NCBI GenBank assembly: GCA_021397845.1
Contig: CM038043.1
Coordinates: forward strand, 124,519,013 to 124,583,012
DNA: 64,000 bases
Direction of reading: 5' to 3'
Source: Areca catechu
Taxonomy: Eukaryota > Streptophyta > Magnoliopsida > Arecales > Arecaceae
This document shows, in pieces, positions 48,558 through 59,966 of this stretch (positions are counted from its first letter, which is position 1; each line of letters starts with the position of its first letter). Below the pieces are notes generated by a model, which was given only the letters and a program-made list of their open reading frames with translations, ran no database searches and was not told the origin of the DNA. A program made the position numbers and the translations under genes.

Positions 48558-49914
48558 GGTATTACCTCATTCTTCTTGGCATTGTTAGATCACTGCTTCT
48601 TTTGCTTATGTATATTTTTGAGCTCGTATGAGAATCTTGGAATAATCCCTTGGAAACTTCTTGTCTAGGGAGCAAATTAGATCAGAATTCTTTAGGCCTT
48701 TCATCAAGGCCAACATTGTGACTAACTCTTTGAGGTCACAATCTTCCAGTGTGGCCATATTGAATAGGCCACATAGTCACGTTGGCTTTCACCTTCCCTC
48801 TACTGGAAAGAGAAAAGGTTGTCGAAGTTCATTTGTATCTTTGACTACCGCCAAATTATGCAACGAGCATCATTCCTAATGGCTCAAAAGAATGAATAGA
48901 TCTTGATTAGATTCTGGAGTACCATGCTCGAGCCTCTTTCAGAGTGTGGCTAGGAAGGCAATGTAGAGGAGTGCATTTGATATCTTTTGGAGCATCATGA
49001 GAGATTTGTAACTCTCAAGATGGTCCAGCAGGTTAGTGGAGCCATTGTAAGACTTGATTTGAGGCATTTTGAATCAAGTAGGGATCTATTCCTTGATGAT
49101 GTGGCGAGAGAAGGGAGGCTACAAGTTGAAGTTATGGCTATCTTTTTGTGCTCGATCCCCTTCCTAAATGGTCTCAAGCCAGTAGTTGATGTCTTGAACC
49201 TGCTGCTTGAGCTCAGCTTCATATCAAAAAAGCCTCAACCTTTGAAGTAACATAGGGTAGAATCTTCTCCAAAGGATTTTATAGAATGCCGATGTCATTC
49301 CTAATGCCTTGGATCTTGGCAATCAAGGAAAACTGATAGATGGACTACTAGTTTTGAATAGTGGGTCCATCGAGAGGGGCATGCTCATTCTAGACTCTTA
49401 TGATGGGAATGCTAGCTTGGCTATGAGGGGGTCGATGGTAGAACAGGTTCATTCTACTACTATTGTTGTGGTTCTGACATCTTCTAATGGCTCTAGACAG
49501 CGACCATCAAGTATTGGACTTGCTGCACCAAGGTATGGAATTACTACGAATATGCTATTATTGTAGATTGAAGCACAACCTCATCTGGTGGTGGAATGGC
49601 ACATTGGCTATGTTGGAAGGACTAGGGTCATGACATGTTGGATGTAGTCCTAATTCCAACCATCTCTCTCTTTTTTGCATTGTTGTTCTTTTTGTAGAGA
49701 AGCTGGTGTTGGTATGGATGTGGTGCTCCAAAGCTTTGGGAGACTAGGAGATGAGTCATAATGATGGCTTCAGGAGTCTAGGATTGATTTAGATCCCAGG
49801 ACTTTGACTGGTCTGGTCCTAGGATGGAGATTCAACCCTCCACAAGCTCGAGATCCAAGGTTTTGTATCTTGAGGGGGTTAATCCATGTTAGATCAGGTT
49901 TGGATCCAAGTGAG
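48558..49914. other. Unassigned DNA between K and D
   Basis: 1.36 kb of more balanced composition than its surroundings. Short ORFs (for example 48661-48879, 48987-49250 and 49309-49566 on +) have no domain I recognise and no shared frame. It is the target DNA for D, whose LTR starts at 49915 after GTGAG. Confidence 0.35.
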
Positions 49915-50064
49915 TGAAAGAATTGTTTCCTAAAAGCCAATCTTTATTTATCATCTATATGATCTTCCAGCTTATGTATGATATTATCTATTAATAAAAG
50001 GTATTTAATTCATCATACTACTGCATCTTATCAAGATTATGATAAACCCCATAGGTTAGGATAT

Positions 50065-51465
50065 TGATGGGTGATGAAAATAAAATAATAAATGGAGAGT
50101 GTTAGCAAGCTAACCAGCAAGCAAACTTGAGCAATTAATTATCAAATAAATTATCTAAATTAATCCAAGAAAAGAATCTTCATAAGGAGACTAGTTGATC
50201 TAAATTACAATACCCAAAATGTAGATCTAGTTCAAAATAGAGATTAGGATCTTCATGGCAAGGAAACCATCAATACTAGGACAAGTTAACCTTCAAATGA
50301 TCAGATCTAATGAAGCTTAGGAAGAGTTTTCCTACCAACAATGATGGCTAATTATTTGGTGGAAGAAGGAGCTCTCTTCACTCAAGGATTGAGGTCTAAA
50401 CTATAAGACTAGAACTCCCTACCTTTAGGACTCACCTTGGCCATGATCCTTGGCTTGGAGACCTTCATCTTGGACTTGGAAAATCAGAGAAAACCTGCAT
50501 CAAATCAGAGATTAGGCATGGAAGGAGAATTCAAAATTGGAATGGAAACAAGAAGAAGAAGAAAGGGAAAACAAGGAAGTAGAAACCGACGCCTTCAAGG
50601 AATGATGCTTGGATCTTGGATCAAGCAAAGAACACTCCACCTTTCAAGTACTCAAAGGAACTCTCATTCCCTTCTCAAACATGAATTTAAACACTCCAAC
50701 TTAAAGGACTAAATCACTCCAACTAGAAGAACTAAATCACTCCATACAAGAAGAACTCAAGATAGAACTCAACAAGAAAAAAATCTTCATTAATTCTCAA
50801 AATATTTCATACATAGAATGCCTTACAAGGGGATCCTTGGACCTTATTTATAGCCTTAGGGGTTGTCTAAAGTAAGGAGGGGAGGTGGAGTTAGGTTAGC
50901 TTACCATTTCTAGTTAAATCTAACTTCTTTGGTTATATAGTTGCAACAAGAAACAACTTCTAGATAAGAGGTTGTAACAACTTGCTATGTAGCACCTAGG
51001 TGGCTTTGACATGGCTTCTAATTGCTGATGTGAAGCCCTACGTGTCATATGATATGGCATCCCACATGGCAAGTTGGTTGGGGGGTTGTTGGGTGAGTGA
51101 GGAGTGGTCCCATGCTTACCCTCAAAATGCTTGATGTGTTGTTTCTCATGTCTCCCCAAAAATGTGTCCCATGTGAAGAATAAAATGGGCTTCTAAGAGG
51201 TGGCATCATGGGCTTCAAAAGTGGTATCTTGACTTGCTTGGGCTTTGACTTGGTCATGTTTGAAGTTGGTCTTGATCTGGATTGAGTCGACTCAAGGGAC
51301 TGGCGGCCTTCTTTCATGAGTCGGCTCATGAATTGGTCTTTGTCTTCAAGGGTTTGGTGGGCTTCTTTCCAAGATTCTCATTAATCCTAAGTACACTATT
51401 TTAGCTGAAAAAAATATCAAGAGAATTAGTTGAAAAATATTTTTTTTCTTGTTGATGTCCCATCA
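50065..51465 (-). repeat. Left (3') LTR of H
   Basis: 1401 bp. It carries the palindrome TTGAGTCGACTCAA at 51282-51295. The minus-strand polypurine tract is directly right (ATTCTCCCGGGATGG), identical in position to that of E. Confidence 0.92.
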
Positions 51466-51479
51466 ATTCTCCCGGGATG

Positions 51480-52300
51480 GAAAAGAGATCGACTCCATCG
51501 AGTAGGAATCAGTTTGACTTTAGTAATACTCTAGTAGGTCTGGTCGATTCTTTGCATGTCTTCTCAAGTAATCCATGAGTCTTCAGAATCAGGGCATTCT
51601 TGCCAATGAACCAAGTAGCGTTGATAGTCCCTATTTCAGGTAGTGATAGTCTTATTGTCTAAGATTCACTCAATCCTATCTTACTGCTTTGGTAACTTGG
51701 CTGGTGGACACTCATAGGTTGGCTCACTCTCAAAGATAGAATCAGGCTCGAAAGGCTCACTAGGTATCATTGTTAGTTCCTTTAACCTCCTAGATCTGAA
51801 TTGTTGAAAGTAGAACTGATACCAAAGTCGGATGGTCAATCTAGCATATATTAGGTCCAAATTCTCCTTACTATTTTGAAAATGACCTACACCATGGGCA
51901 TATAATCGTTCAGGTTTGGCCTTACCATGACATAGTCTCCTTCCTAAAACTCTTTGGCTCTTTTATGTGAGTTGATCATATGCTTGTTAATTTCATTGCT
52001 CAAATTTTCTTACTAATCATGCATGCATATGACTCTCGCAGTCATGGACACTTATGCATGGGAAAGTCAAATGACATCAAATGATAAAACATAAATGACA
52101 CCAAAACAAAACAAGCTCTAATGGACTTTATTATTTATGAACTAAACTTTATTGCTAGGAAACAAATGTTTCTAATTTTCAATATTTCTCTAAATGGCTT
52201 TGAAAACTTTGGCACACAACTTTAGATAGGTGGCAGTGAATCTTAATTTGGTGCCCAATAAATGCCATAATGTCTTCCAAAAGTAACTGTTGAATATTAC
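51480..52300 (-). pseudogene. H integrase fragments and chromodomain (broken)
   Basis: A minus-strand piece at about 52290-52215 reads NSYFWKTLWHLLGTKLRFTA, the same integrase core segment as in E. It is followed by decayed sequence and a GPY/F-type tail (about 51850-51700). The chromodomain YQRYLVHWQECPDSEDSWIT lies at about 51635-51575 and is the best-preserved one in the window. The integrase N-terminus, RNase H, RT and protease are missing upstream. Breaks lie between the pieces, so no functional enzyme is expected. Confidence 0.8.
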
Positions 52301-52349
52301 TAGGACCTGATCAATGGTATGGTGGATGTCCTAGTTGGGTGGATTAGGA

Positions 52350-52930
52350 TTAGGGATGTTCCATAAGGGTGAACCAGGATTTGGGCAATTATCAGGGAAT
52401 TCATTTTCTATCTTCTTTCTCTTACACTTCCATCTTTCAATTCCTACCATCTCTTCACTTCTAATATTCATGTTAAATTATTTTGCAGGTTCCACAATTT
52501 CTTGGGGTTGATCCTTTGAACTTGGTTCTAGATTTTCTTTGATGGTCAATACCCTATTAGGTGATCCTTCATTAATCTCTAGATGTAAATCCTCAATAGA
52601 GATTAATTCCAAGTCCTCTATTATCTCCTCAAATTGTTCTTCATGGTTTTGTTCTTGGATCTCATTTTGATATCCCCGTTGTTGATTTCTTTAGGCTGGA
52701 TAATTATTTTATCTTCAAATAATTGTTCTTGATCATATTCATCCATAAGGTTAGATCCAGCTTCATAAACTTCTTCCTTAAGTTCTTCAACGGGTTTAGG
52801 ATTTTCTCTTTTTAGCCCTTCATTTGGACAAGACTTTGATTCTATTTCATCCTTAAATTCTTCAATAGGTTCAGGAGATTTTTTCTCTAATTTTTCTATA
52901 GGTTTGGTATCTTCTTCATCTCCCTCATAC
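52350..52930 (-). pseudogene. H acidic linker after gag
   Basis: The minus strand from about 52920 encodes a Glu/Lys-rich linker, with KPIEKLEKKSPEPIEEF and EEVYEAGSNLMDEYDQE near 52770-52725. The latter matches the E linker. It ends in decayed sequence joined to the integrase core piece. Unknown function. Confidence 0.6.
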
Positions 52931-53662
52931 TTATTGAATTGGAAATATAATCAATATAGGTGTATCATCTTGTCTCAATTTATACCATTGATCTAAAAGT
53001 TTTTTCTCATAATATTTACCTAGGTACTTTTCCCTTAGTTTACTCTTCATTTCTCTCCAAGTATTTATTTTATCCCCACTATAATAACCTTTTCGCTCAA
53101 CTTCTCCCCAATATACTTTATCATGTCGAACTAACTTTGATTTGGCAAATTGACACTTCGTTACTTCTGACATTTCATCAATTTCAAAGTATTGATCCAT
53201 TTTCTCTTCCCAATCGACCTACACTTCAGGATCTAAATTTTCATTAAAAGTGGGTGCATAGGGTCGATTGCTCCTAAAGACTCTCTCCTCCTAATCTACA
53301 AAGTCTTGGTAGGGATATCCAGGGTTATACTCAAGGGTGAGATCATGACATTGGACTCTTGGACCAAGGGGAGGTGGACTAGGTGATGCAGGCTCAGCAT
53401 GGATCCTATGGGCTTCTTCTATGAAGTCATGGTGAAGTCGTCTTTAATTGTATTCAGTAGTGAATTCATGATGATGGACTCTTGGACCTCGAGGAATTGA
53501 CCTAAGTAACTCAGGTTCGGTGGGGGTTATTGGGGTCTCTTCAAGTGTCCCAACATGGTCCTTTACTTGACCTAGATCCTTTCTCATTTGCCCTAATTGC
53601 CTATTTATGGTATTAAATTTTTTTGTCAGGGTTCTCAAAAAGAATTCAAGATTAGGATCCAT
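52931..53662 (-). pseudogene. H gag (broken)
   Basis: Minus-strand gag from ATG 53662-53660 (MDPNLEFFLRTLTKKF), with an RQLGQMRKDLGQ coiled-coil-like segment. After a break, the core MDQYFEIDEMSEVTKCQFAK and WREMKSKLREKYL follow (53200-52931). This is the same architecture as gag of E and F. The ORF track of the strand opens upstream at 53764, but the MDPN start is favoured because E and F start at the equivalent residue. No zinc knuckle is seen before the linker. Confidence 0.8.
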
Positions 53663-55160
53663 GGGTAAAAATAGACTGAGTGTGGGACTATTGGTATGGA
53701 GCTTCAAAACAAGCAGTACAAACCTAACTTCTAGGGCATCTAGACCTAAAAGTTCAAAATACAAGACTTAATTAGGTACTACTTAAGTATGTAATTACCC
53801 TGTCCACTAGCCAGGTAAGAGGTGGGGTTGCAGGAGGCTCCCCTCGCTTTCGCGAGGTCCTGATTAAAAACCCCAAGTCCTCTTAAGGCATTTGTCATTT
53901 GACCTCTTGCCTTAGACACTAATTTTAAGGAATAAGTACAAACTCAAATAATACTTTGTCTTACCTTGTACTTGAACCTGACTTGTGGGTGTCCCTAGCT
54001 TTAGGTTCCTACTCAATTTCAATTATGGTTTAGGTCAATGCAAATGTGGGTGATTGTTTTGGGCTAAGGAAAGGTAATAACCTCCTTCCCTTATGTTATG
54101 ATTGAATGCCCTTAATTAGATTTAGGAATGGATGCACAACAATTCACCAACTAGATAACTAGTATTAGCACAAACATGTGATTCAAACCCGAATTTTTTA
54201 AAAAAATAAAATTTAAAAAGTAAATTAAAAAATTTAGATTTTGAAGTCTAGATTTTAGAAATCAAATTTTAAAATTTAAATCTCGAATTAGGATTAAAAA
54301 TTCATTTTAGAAGTTAGAGTTGTTGCAAGATAGTTTCAGCCCTAACAACTTCTAGTCAACTAGTTTTAAAAAAAATTTGAAATTAAAATTTTAAAATTTC
54401 AAAAAAATTAAATTAAAATTTGAATTATTAGATCCCTTAGTGAAGATTCCAGATTCTAAATTTTGAAATTTAATTCCTGGAATTTGGTTAAGAAATTCAT
54501 TTTGAAAGCTAGTTGTAAAAAAATTTCAGCAGGAAACAACTTTCAACTAGCTAGTTTTAAAAATTCAAAAATTAATCCTTTCTAAAATCCAAAATTTAAA
54601 ATAAAATTGATTTAGTTAACTCTAAGATAAAAAATCTCAAATTTTAAAGTTTTGACTTCAGATTAACACGAATTTTGGTTGAGAAGGTAGTTTGAAAGCA
54701 CATGCTAGAAGGTTCCAGCAGTTTAGCTAACTCTTGACAACCTAAATTCAAATTTTGAGTTCCTAACTCTAGATCCTTATAAAATTCAAAAATCCAGTGG
54801 GAAATAACAAAAATCGAAGTCTAGATCTCAGATCTAAAAATTAAAAATTTAGAAAAAATATTTTTATTTTTAAAAAAAAAATTAAATGAAATGGAAGGCA
54901 GAAACAGAATTCTGGATAGAACTTCAGAAATGATCTAAGAACTCATATTTTTAAATCCAGAAATTAATAGAAAATATTTTTTTTGAATTTTAAATTTCGA
55001 ATCCTAGCATAATAAAGTACAGGAAAAGTTTTCTTTTGGATTTTTTTGCAATGTAAAAAAACTACTAAAATTTATGAAAAATTTGGATGAATACTAGAAC
55101 AGAAATTTTAGCAATCAAACACTTGACCTTGTAGAACCTTAAGCTCTGATACCAAAAAAT
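53663..55160 (-). other. Leader and PBS of H
   Basis: A 1.5-kb AT-rich leader with many AAATTT/AAAATTT blocks (54185-54970). The minus-strand PBS TGGTATCAGAGC is at 55154-55143, a perfect initiator tRNA-Met site six bases from the LTR. Confidence 0.8.
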
Positions 55161-56546
55161 TGATGGGGGATGAAAATAAAATGATAAATGAAGAGTGTTA
55201 GCAAGCTAACCAGCAAGCAAAATTGAGTAATTAATTATCAAATACATGGTCTAAAGTAATCCAAGAAAAGAATCTTCATAAGGAGACTAGTTAATCTAAA
55301 TTACAATATCCAAAATGTTGATCTAGTTCAAAATAGAGATTAGGATCTTCATGGCAAGGAAACCATCACTACTAAGGCAAGTTAACCTTCAAATGATCAG
55401 ATCTAATGAAGCTTAGAAAGAGTTTTCCTACCAACAATGATGGCTAATTATTTGGTGGAAGAAGGAGCTCTCTTCACTCAAGGATTGGGGTCTAAACTAT
55501 AAGACTAGCACTCCCTACCTTTAGGACTCACCTTGGCCATGATCCTTGGCTTGGTGGAGACCTTCATCTTGGACTTGGAAATTTAGAGAAAACCTGCATC
55601 AAATCAGAGATTAGGCATGGAAGGAGAATTCAAAATTGGAATGGAAACAAGAAGAAGAAGAAAGGGAAAACAAGTAGAAACGATGCCTTCAAAGAATGAT
55701 GCTCGGATCTTGGATCAAGCAAAGAGCACTCCACCTTTCAAGCACTCAAAGGACCTCTCACTCCCTTCTCAAACATGAATTTAAACACTCCAACTTAAAG
55801 GACTAAATCACTCCAACTAGAAGAACTAAATCACTCCATATAAGAAGAACTCAACAAGAAAAAAACCTTCATTAATTCTCAAAATATTTCATACATGGAA
55901 TGCCTTACAAAGAGAGCCTTGGATCCTATTTATAGCCTTAGGGGTCATCCAAAGTGAGGAGGGGAGGTGGAGTTAGGTTAGCTTACCATTTCTAGTTAAA
56001 TCTAACTCCTTTGGTTACATAGTTGCAACAAGAAACAAATTCTAGGTAAGAGGTTGTAACAACTTGCTATGTGGAACCTAGGTGGCTTTGACATGGCTTC
56101 TAATTGCTGATGTGGAGTCTTAGGTGTCATGTGATGTGGCATCCCACATGGCAAGTTGGTTGGGGGGTTGTTGGGTGAGTGAGGAGTGGTCCCAAGCTTC
56201 CCCTCAAAATGCTTGATGTGTTGTTTCTCATGTCTTCCCAAAAATGTATCCCATGTGAAGAATAAAATGGGCTTCTAGGAGGTGGCATCATGGGCTTCAA
56301 AAGTGGTATCTTGACTTGCTTGGGCTTTGACTTGGTCATGCTTAAAGTTAGTCTTGATCTGGATTGAGTCGACTCAAGGGACTGGCGGCCTTCTTTCATG
56401 AGTCAGCTCATGAATTGGTCTTTGTCTTCAAGGGTTTGGTGGGCTTCTTTCAAAGGTTCTCATTAATCCTAAGTACACTATTTTAGCTGAAAAAAATATC
56501 AAGAGAATTAGTTGAAAAATATTTTTTTCTTATTGATGTCCCATAA
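55161..56546 (-). repeat. Right (5') LTR of H
   Basis: 1386 bp, nearly identical to the left LTR, with TTGAGTCGACTCAA at 56364-56377. The last base pair of the CCCATCA end is changed to CCCATAA. Confidence 0.92.
55927..55934 (-). promoter_or_regulatory. TATA box in the 5' LTR of H
   Basis: TATAAATA on the minus strand. The same site occurs in the left LTR at 50852-50845 and in the F right LTR at 30881-30874. It is a conserved position within the group, probably the core promoter. Confidence 0.6.
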
Positions 56547-58234
56547 GATAATGGAATTAGGATTATGATGGAGATCATAATGGTGAGACCTAAGTGCTAT
56601 AAATCCTAATCTAAAATATTTCTAGTCATTGGATTATCGATTCGAGGATCGATAAATCCAGAAAGACTAGCACATCTTATGTATGCTCGATGGAGAGGGT
56701 GGTTGGTCTTACAGCCACTTGTGTAGAGATACTAATACAATGATGTGGGTGCTCATTAGGCTATGAGTTCATTAAACTGATCCGACAAGAGAACATCAAA
56801 TGGAAGTCTTACTTGTCAAAAGAATGTTCTATTAGTGGGAGTTATGCATATGATCCTTAGACCTGAGAATACCATAGTATCTTATGACATGAACCCATAT
56901 TTTGGTGCATACTCATTCATGCCAATTAAGTCATGTACGGGGTGCTTCTGGATATGATGGATTGTGTATGAAGGTAATGAGTAGGTCAACAAGAAATTGA
57001 TCACTCCTAGTAAGAGAAGAAGTTATCCCATGTGATCTCTTTGAATAATGACTCAAGAAGTCTTTGATCAAAGCATGATGAGATTATATAGGATTTCTAA
57101 TTTTTTATCAATTGAATCTTCATTATTGAATTGAGATTCAAAAGGATTAAGTGCTAGGATTTGATATTTATTCATGCCCATCACTTATTCGGGATAAAGG
57201 GAGATTGAAGGATTGAATTGCATAGTAACTTCCTATTGAAGGGTATTTTGATAATTTTTATCAAATTCCTTATCTTCTGGGTAGGCATGATATATTGCTA
57301 GATGTCAATCATATCTTGTAGATTTTCATGAATCAAATTGATCAGATTCATGAGTCAATGAAGAAGCTGGTTTGAATTGGCAACTTAGGTCAACTCGATT
57401 TGACCTAATTAGGTCAATTAGTTTTGATTGGATCGAAATGGCTTGGATCTAGATCTACTGCTGGCTAGATGTAAAACTCAAAGGGTCAGACACATTAGAG
57501 AATTGGCCAAGGAAGTCAATTGTATTTTTATTAGGATCATTGGATCCTAATTGCTAGCTAATTGACATACTAGCATATGTTGGCTAGCCCAACTCCTAGC
57601 CTAATTGGATTGGGTCAGTTAGCTTTCTATTTGGGCTAAACAATTTAAGTAAAACTTAGATTGGGTTGAGTCCTAAGTGGGGTGGCCTTAATCAATATTT
57701 ATCTAGATTTTATTAGGCTTTATCCTTTATTTATGGTAGAGTCCAAGGTGGAAGGGAACTTGGTGCCAGGTTTGGCGTGCACCAGGAATGAAGGGGTGCA
57801 AAAGGACCAAGAGTCCTACTTCTAGATCAAGTTTTCTAGATAATCTCTAAGCTTGTCTTACTTATCTCCACACACTTTTGGATGGGCTTTGATCGGTTAA
57901 TAGGAAGAAATGGCATGAAGAAAACAGGCACGCAAGATGAAGGGTTGCGTCCCTTCATTTTGGCATGGATTCAAGGGGCCAGAGTCCTTCTATTTGAAGA
58001 CTCTTAATTATTTTCGATATGCCTCTTGGGATGCCACGCCCCTTGGCTATTATCTGACCAAAAATATGCTATATGATAGGTGGAGAAATTAGCTAGAAAA
58101 TTAAAGAGACATTTATATATCTCTTGGTGCATGAAAGGACATTTCATGATAAGTCCTCTCACCCAAAAGACTCCTGCTTGAAGGATCTTATCAAGGGGCT
58201 GAAAAAGAGACTTATCAGGTGCCTCATCCCTCTC

Positions 58235-58242
58235 TATAAATA
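58235..58242 (+). promoter_or_regulatory. TATA box in the 5' LTR of Copia D
   Basis: TATAAATA in CCTCTCTATAAATAGGCATC, a strong plant TATA context, 525 bp before the LTR end. It probably sets the D transcript start near 58270. Confidence 0.7.
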
Positions 58243-58314
58243 GGCATCAATAATCTGATGCTAGTAATTCAATTATGATCCGAAGAAATCCACTTTCTAT
58301 TTTCTCTTCCATCT

Positions 58315-58389
58315 TAAGACAGCTTATCTTTATAAGACAAGACTTGTCCTTTTAAGACAAGGCTTGTCTATTTAAGACAAGGCCCTAGG
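58315..58389 (+). repeat. Palindromic 20-bp tandem repeat in the D LTR
   Basis: TAAGACAAG recurs at 58333, 58353 and 58373 with a 20-bp period, plus a diverged first unit at 58315. The first two full units each hold GACAAG-N-CTTGTC, a 13-bp palindrome. It lies downstream of the TATA box, so it would be in the transcript. Confidence 0.8.
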
Positions 58390-58768
58390 AAGAAAACTAT
58401 GAGGGGTATTTGGATTCCAAGAGAGGATTCAGAGAGGTCTCCGAGTGCCCTATAAGAGGGTAGGAATTCCAGCAAAGGAAGAAAGTTTGAAAGGCTGTCG
58501 AAAGAGTCCTAGTCAAATAAGCAAGCTTGGTAGGAGTGCTTTCTTTAGTCTGATTCCTATGTGGATCACCTCTAGAGGGCATAAACTTGGGTGCCTTATG
58601 AAAATAAAGAGTATAACACTCCAGTTATTCTTCTATAATCCTAAAGTTTTGATTTATTAGTTGTCATGGTCAAGTGGTCCTAGGATTTAGGGTTCCAATC
58701 GATTAGTGTTTCAATAATGAAAATTTTGAAACCCGATCTTTCACTGCTCTTTATCCGAAATCCAACAG

Positions 58769-58780
58769 TGCTATCAGAGC
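58769..58780 (+). other. Primer-binding site of Copia D
   Basis: TGCTATCAGAGC, one mismatch from the initiator tRNA-Met site, two bases after the CCAACA end of the LTR. Confidence 0.85.
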
Positions 58781-59966
58781 CACCTTAATGCATATAATTA
58801 GTAATCTCTTTAGTGTTGATTGCTTACTTTGCTATGAATCGATGCATGATTAGTTCATATTACATATGAGATATGTTATATCCTAATAACTGCTTCGAAT
58901 TGGGTTAGTCACCATGGCTATCTGGTCATAGGAGCTAATTAGGGTTTAAAGGCCTTCTCTTCCCATTCAATGGGGTCTCTTATAGCATGTAAGGGTGTCA
59001 TTGTGGCCTTATTTCATGAACAAGTGAGGTGAACAGATTGCTGTTATAATCATGCTCATGTTATACATATTAGGATTAATATGCTTGTTTGCTGGAATGA
59101 GTATCATGATGACATGATTTATTAGGATGTGTTTGAAACCATAAAAGCCCTCATAAAAATTATATTTAGTCATAGTGTAAGTTAATCATGATGCAAATTT
59201 GATTAGGATTTGATCAACCAATTGGTGTCTAGGCAAGTGGTTCTGGAAAGGTAAAGGAAATGAGATTTTTAATTAGTTCCATTATCTAACCTGGCTAATT
59301 TAATTGATATCTAAGGAAAGAAATGGGGAGACCCCTCATCTCTTCTACTTAACTGTCTAATTGGGTCATATCTAAACCCTAAATTAGAAATGCTAATTGA
59401 TTAAGCACACTACAAATTACCTTCCTTCATGCTAAGCCAAATTCATGTCAAAAACTATAATAGGTTTGTTGTGATTGGCACAAGTCCTACTCTAGGATTT
59501 GATATGATATTTGTCTTGGTGCATTTTTTATGCTTTATGGCATGATTGGTGGTGTTGCTTTGTTATGATTGATACAAGGGCAACATTTATCAAAGATGGC
59601 TGTATGAAAATGAAGGATCTGACTAAACTAAGACATTATAGTTTGTTGTGATTAACATAAGGCTATAAGTGTCTGAGAGGCAGGTGTTATATTGAGAGTT
59701 GCATGGGTTGCAATTGGAAAGAAATTTTCCTATCCTTGAACTCATGGGTGTTTTTTGTGATTAACACAAGGCATTCATGAGGAATTGGGATCTTAACCTC
59801 ATTAAAAAAACGTGGCAGGGTTTTCTACTTACCATAGTTGAGGGTTATGGTATTCGAAAGAAAATAGTGGGAGACATAATTAGATGCAAAAGTTCTTATC
59901 TAATTATGAATATCATCATGAGTGACCTACTTATAGTTGTTCTTTACTTAATGTAAATTTTACATT
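58781..59966 (+). other. Copia D leader with four dispersed stem-loop motifs
   Basis: A 1.19-kb untranslated leader. It shares a 45-bp block with the J leader, including a hairpin at 58925-58934/58977-58986. Four copies of a TTGTG-ATTRR-CACAA stem-loop lie at 59469, 59563, 59646 and 59755. There is no coding signal before the gag ATG. Confidence 0.7.

Larger units (their letters stand above)
50065..56546 (-). mobile_element. Chromovirus derivative H, complete insertion in the D LTR (- strand)
   Basis: A 6.5-kb Gypsy element with two LTRs, TGATGGG...CCCATCA (right end CCCATAA), flanked by GATAT (50060-50064) and GATAA (56547-56551). It has a good PBS and polypurine tract. The minus-strand interior holds leader, gag, acidic linker, a short integrase core piece and the chromodomain; protease, RT and RNase H are absent. 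It splits the D LTR, so it is younger than D. The two LTRs differ at roughly a dozen places in the first 180 bp by eye. Confidence 0.93.
49915..58767 (+). repeat. 5' LTR of Copia D, split by element H
   Basis: Starts TGAAAGAATTG (49915), matching the start of the 3' LTR at 63937 (TGAAAGAATTATGTCC). It breaks at 50064, where H inserted, resumes at 56552, and ends CCAACA at 58767 before a PBS. Net length is about 2.37 kb, comparable with LTR2. It contains a TATA box (58235) and a palindromic 20-bp tandem repeat (58315-58389). Confidence 0.85.
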
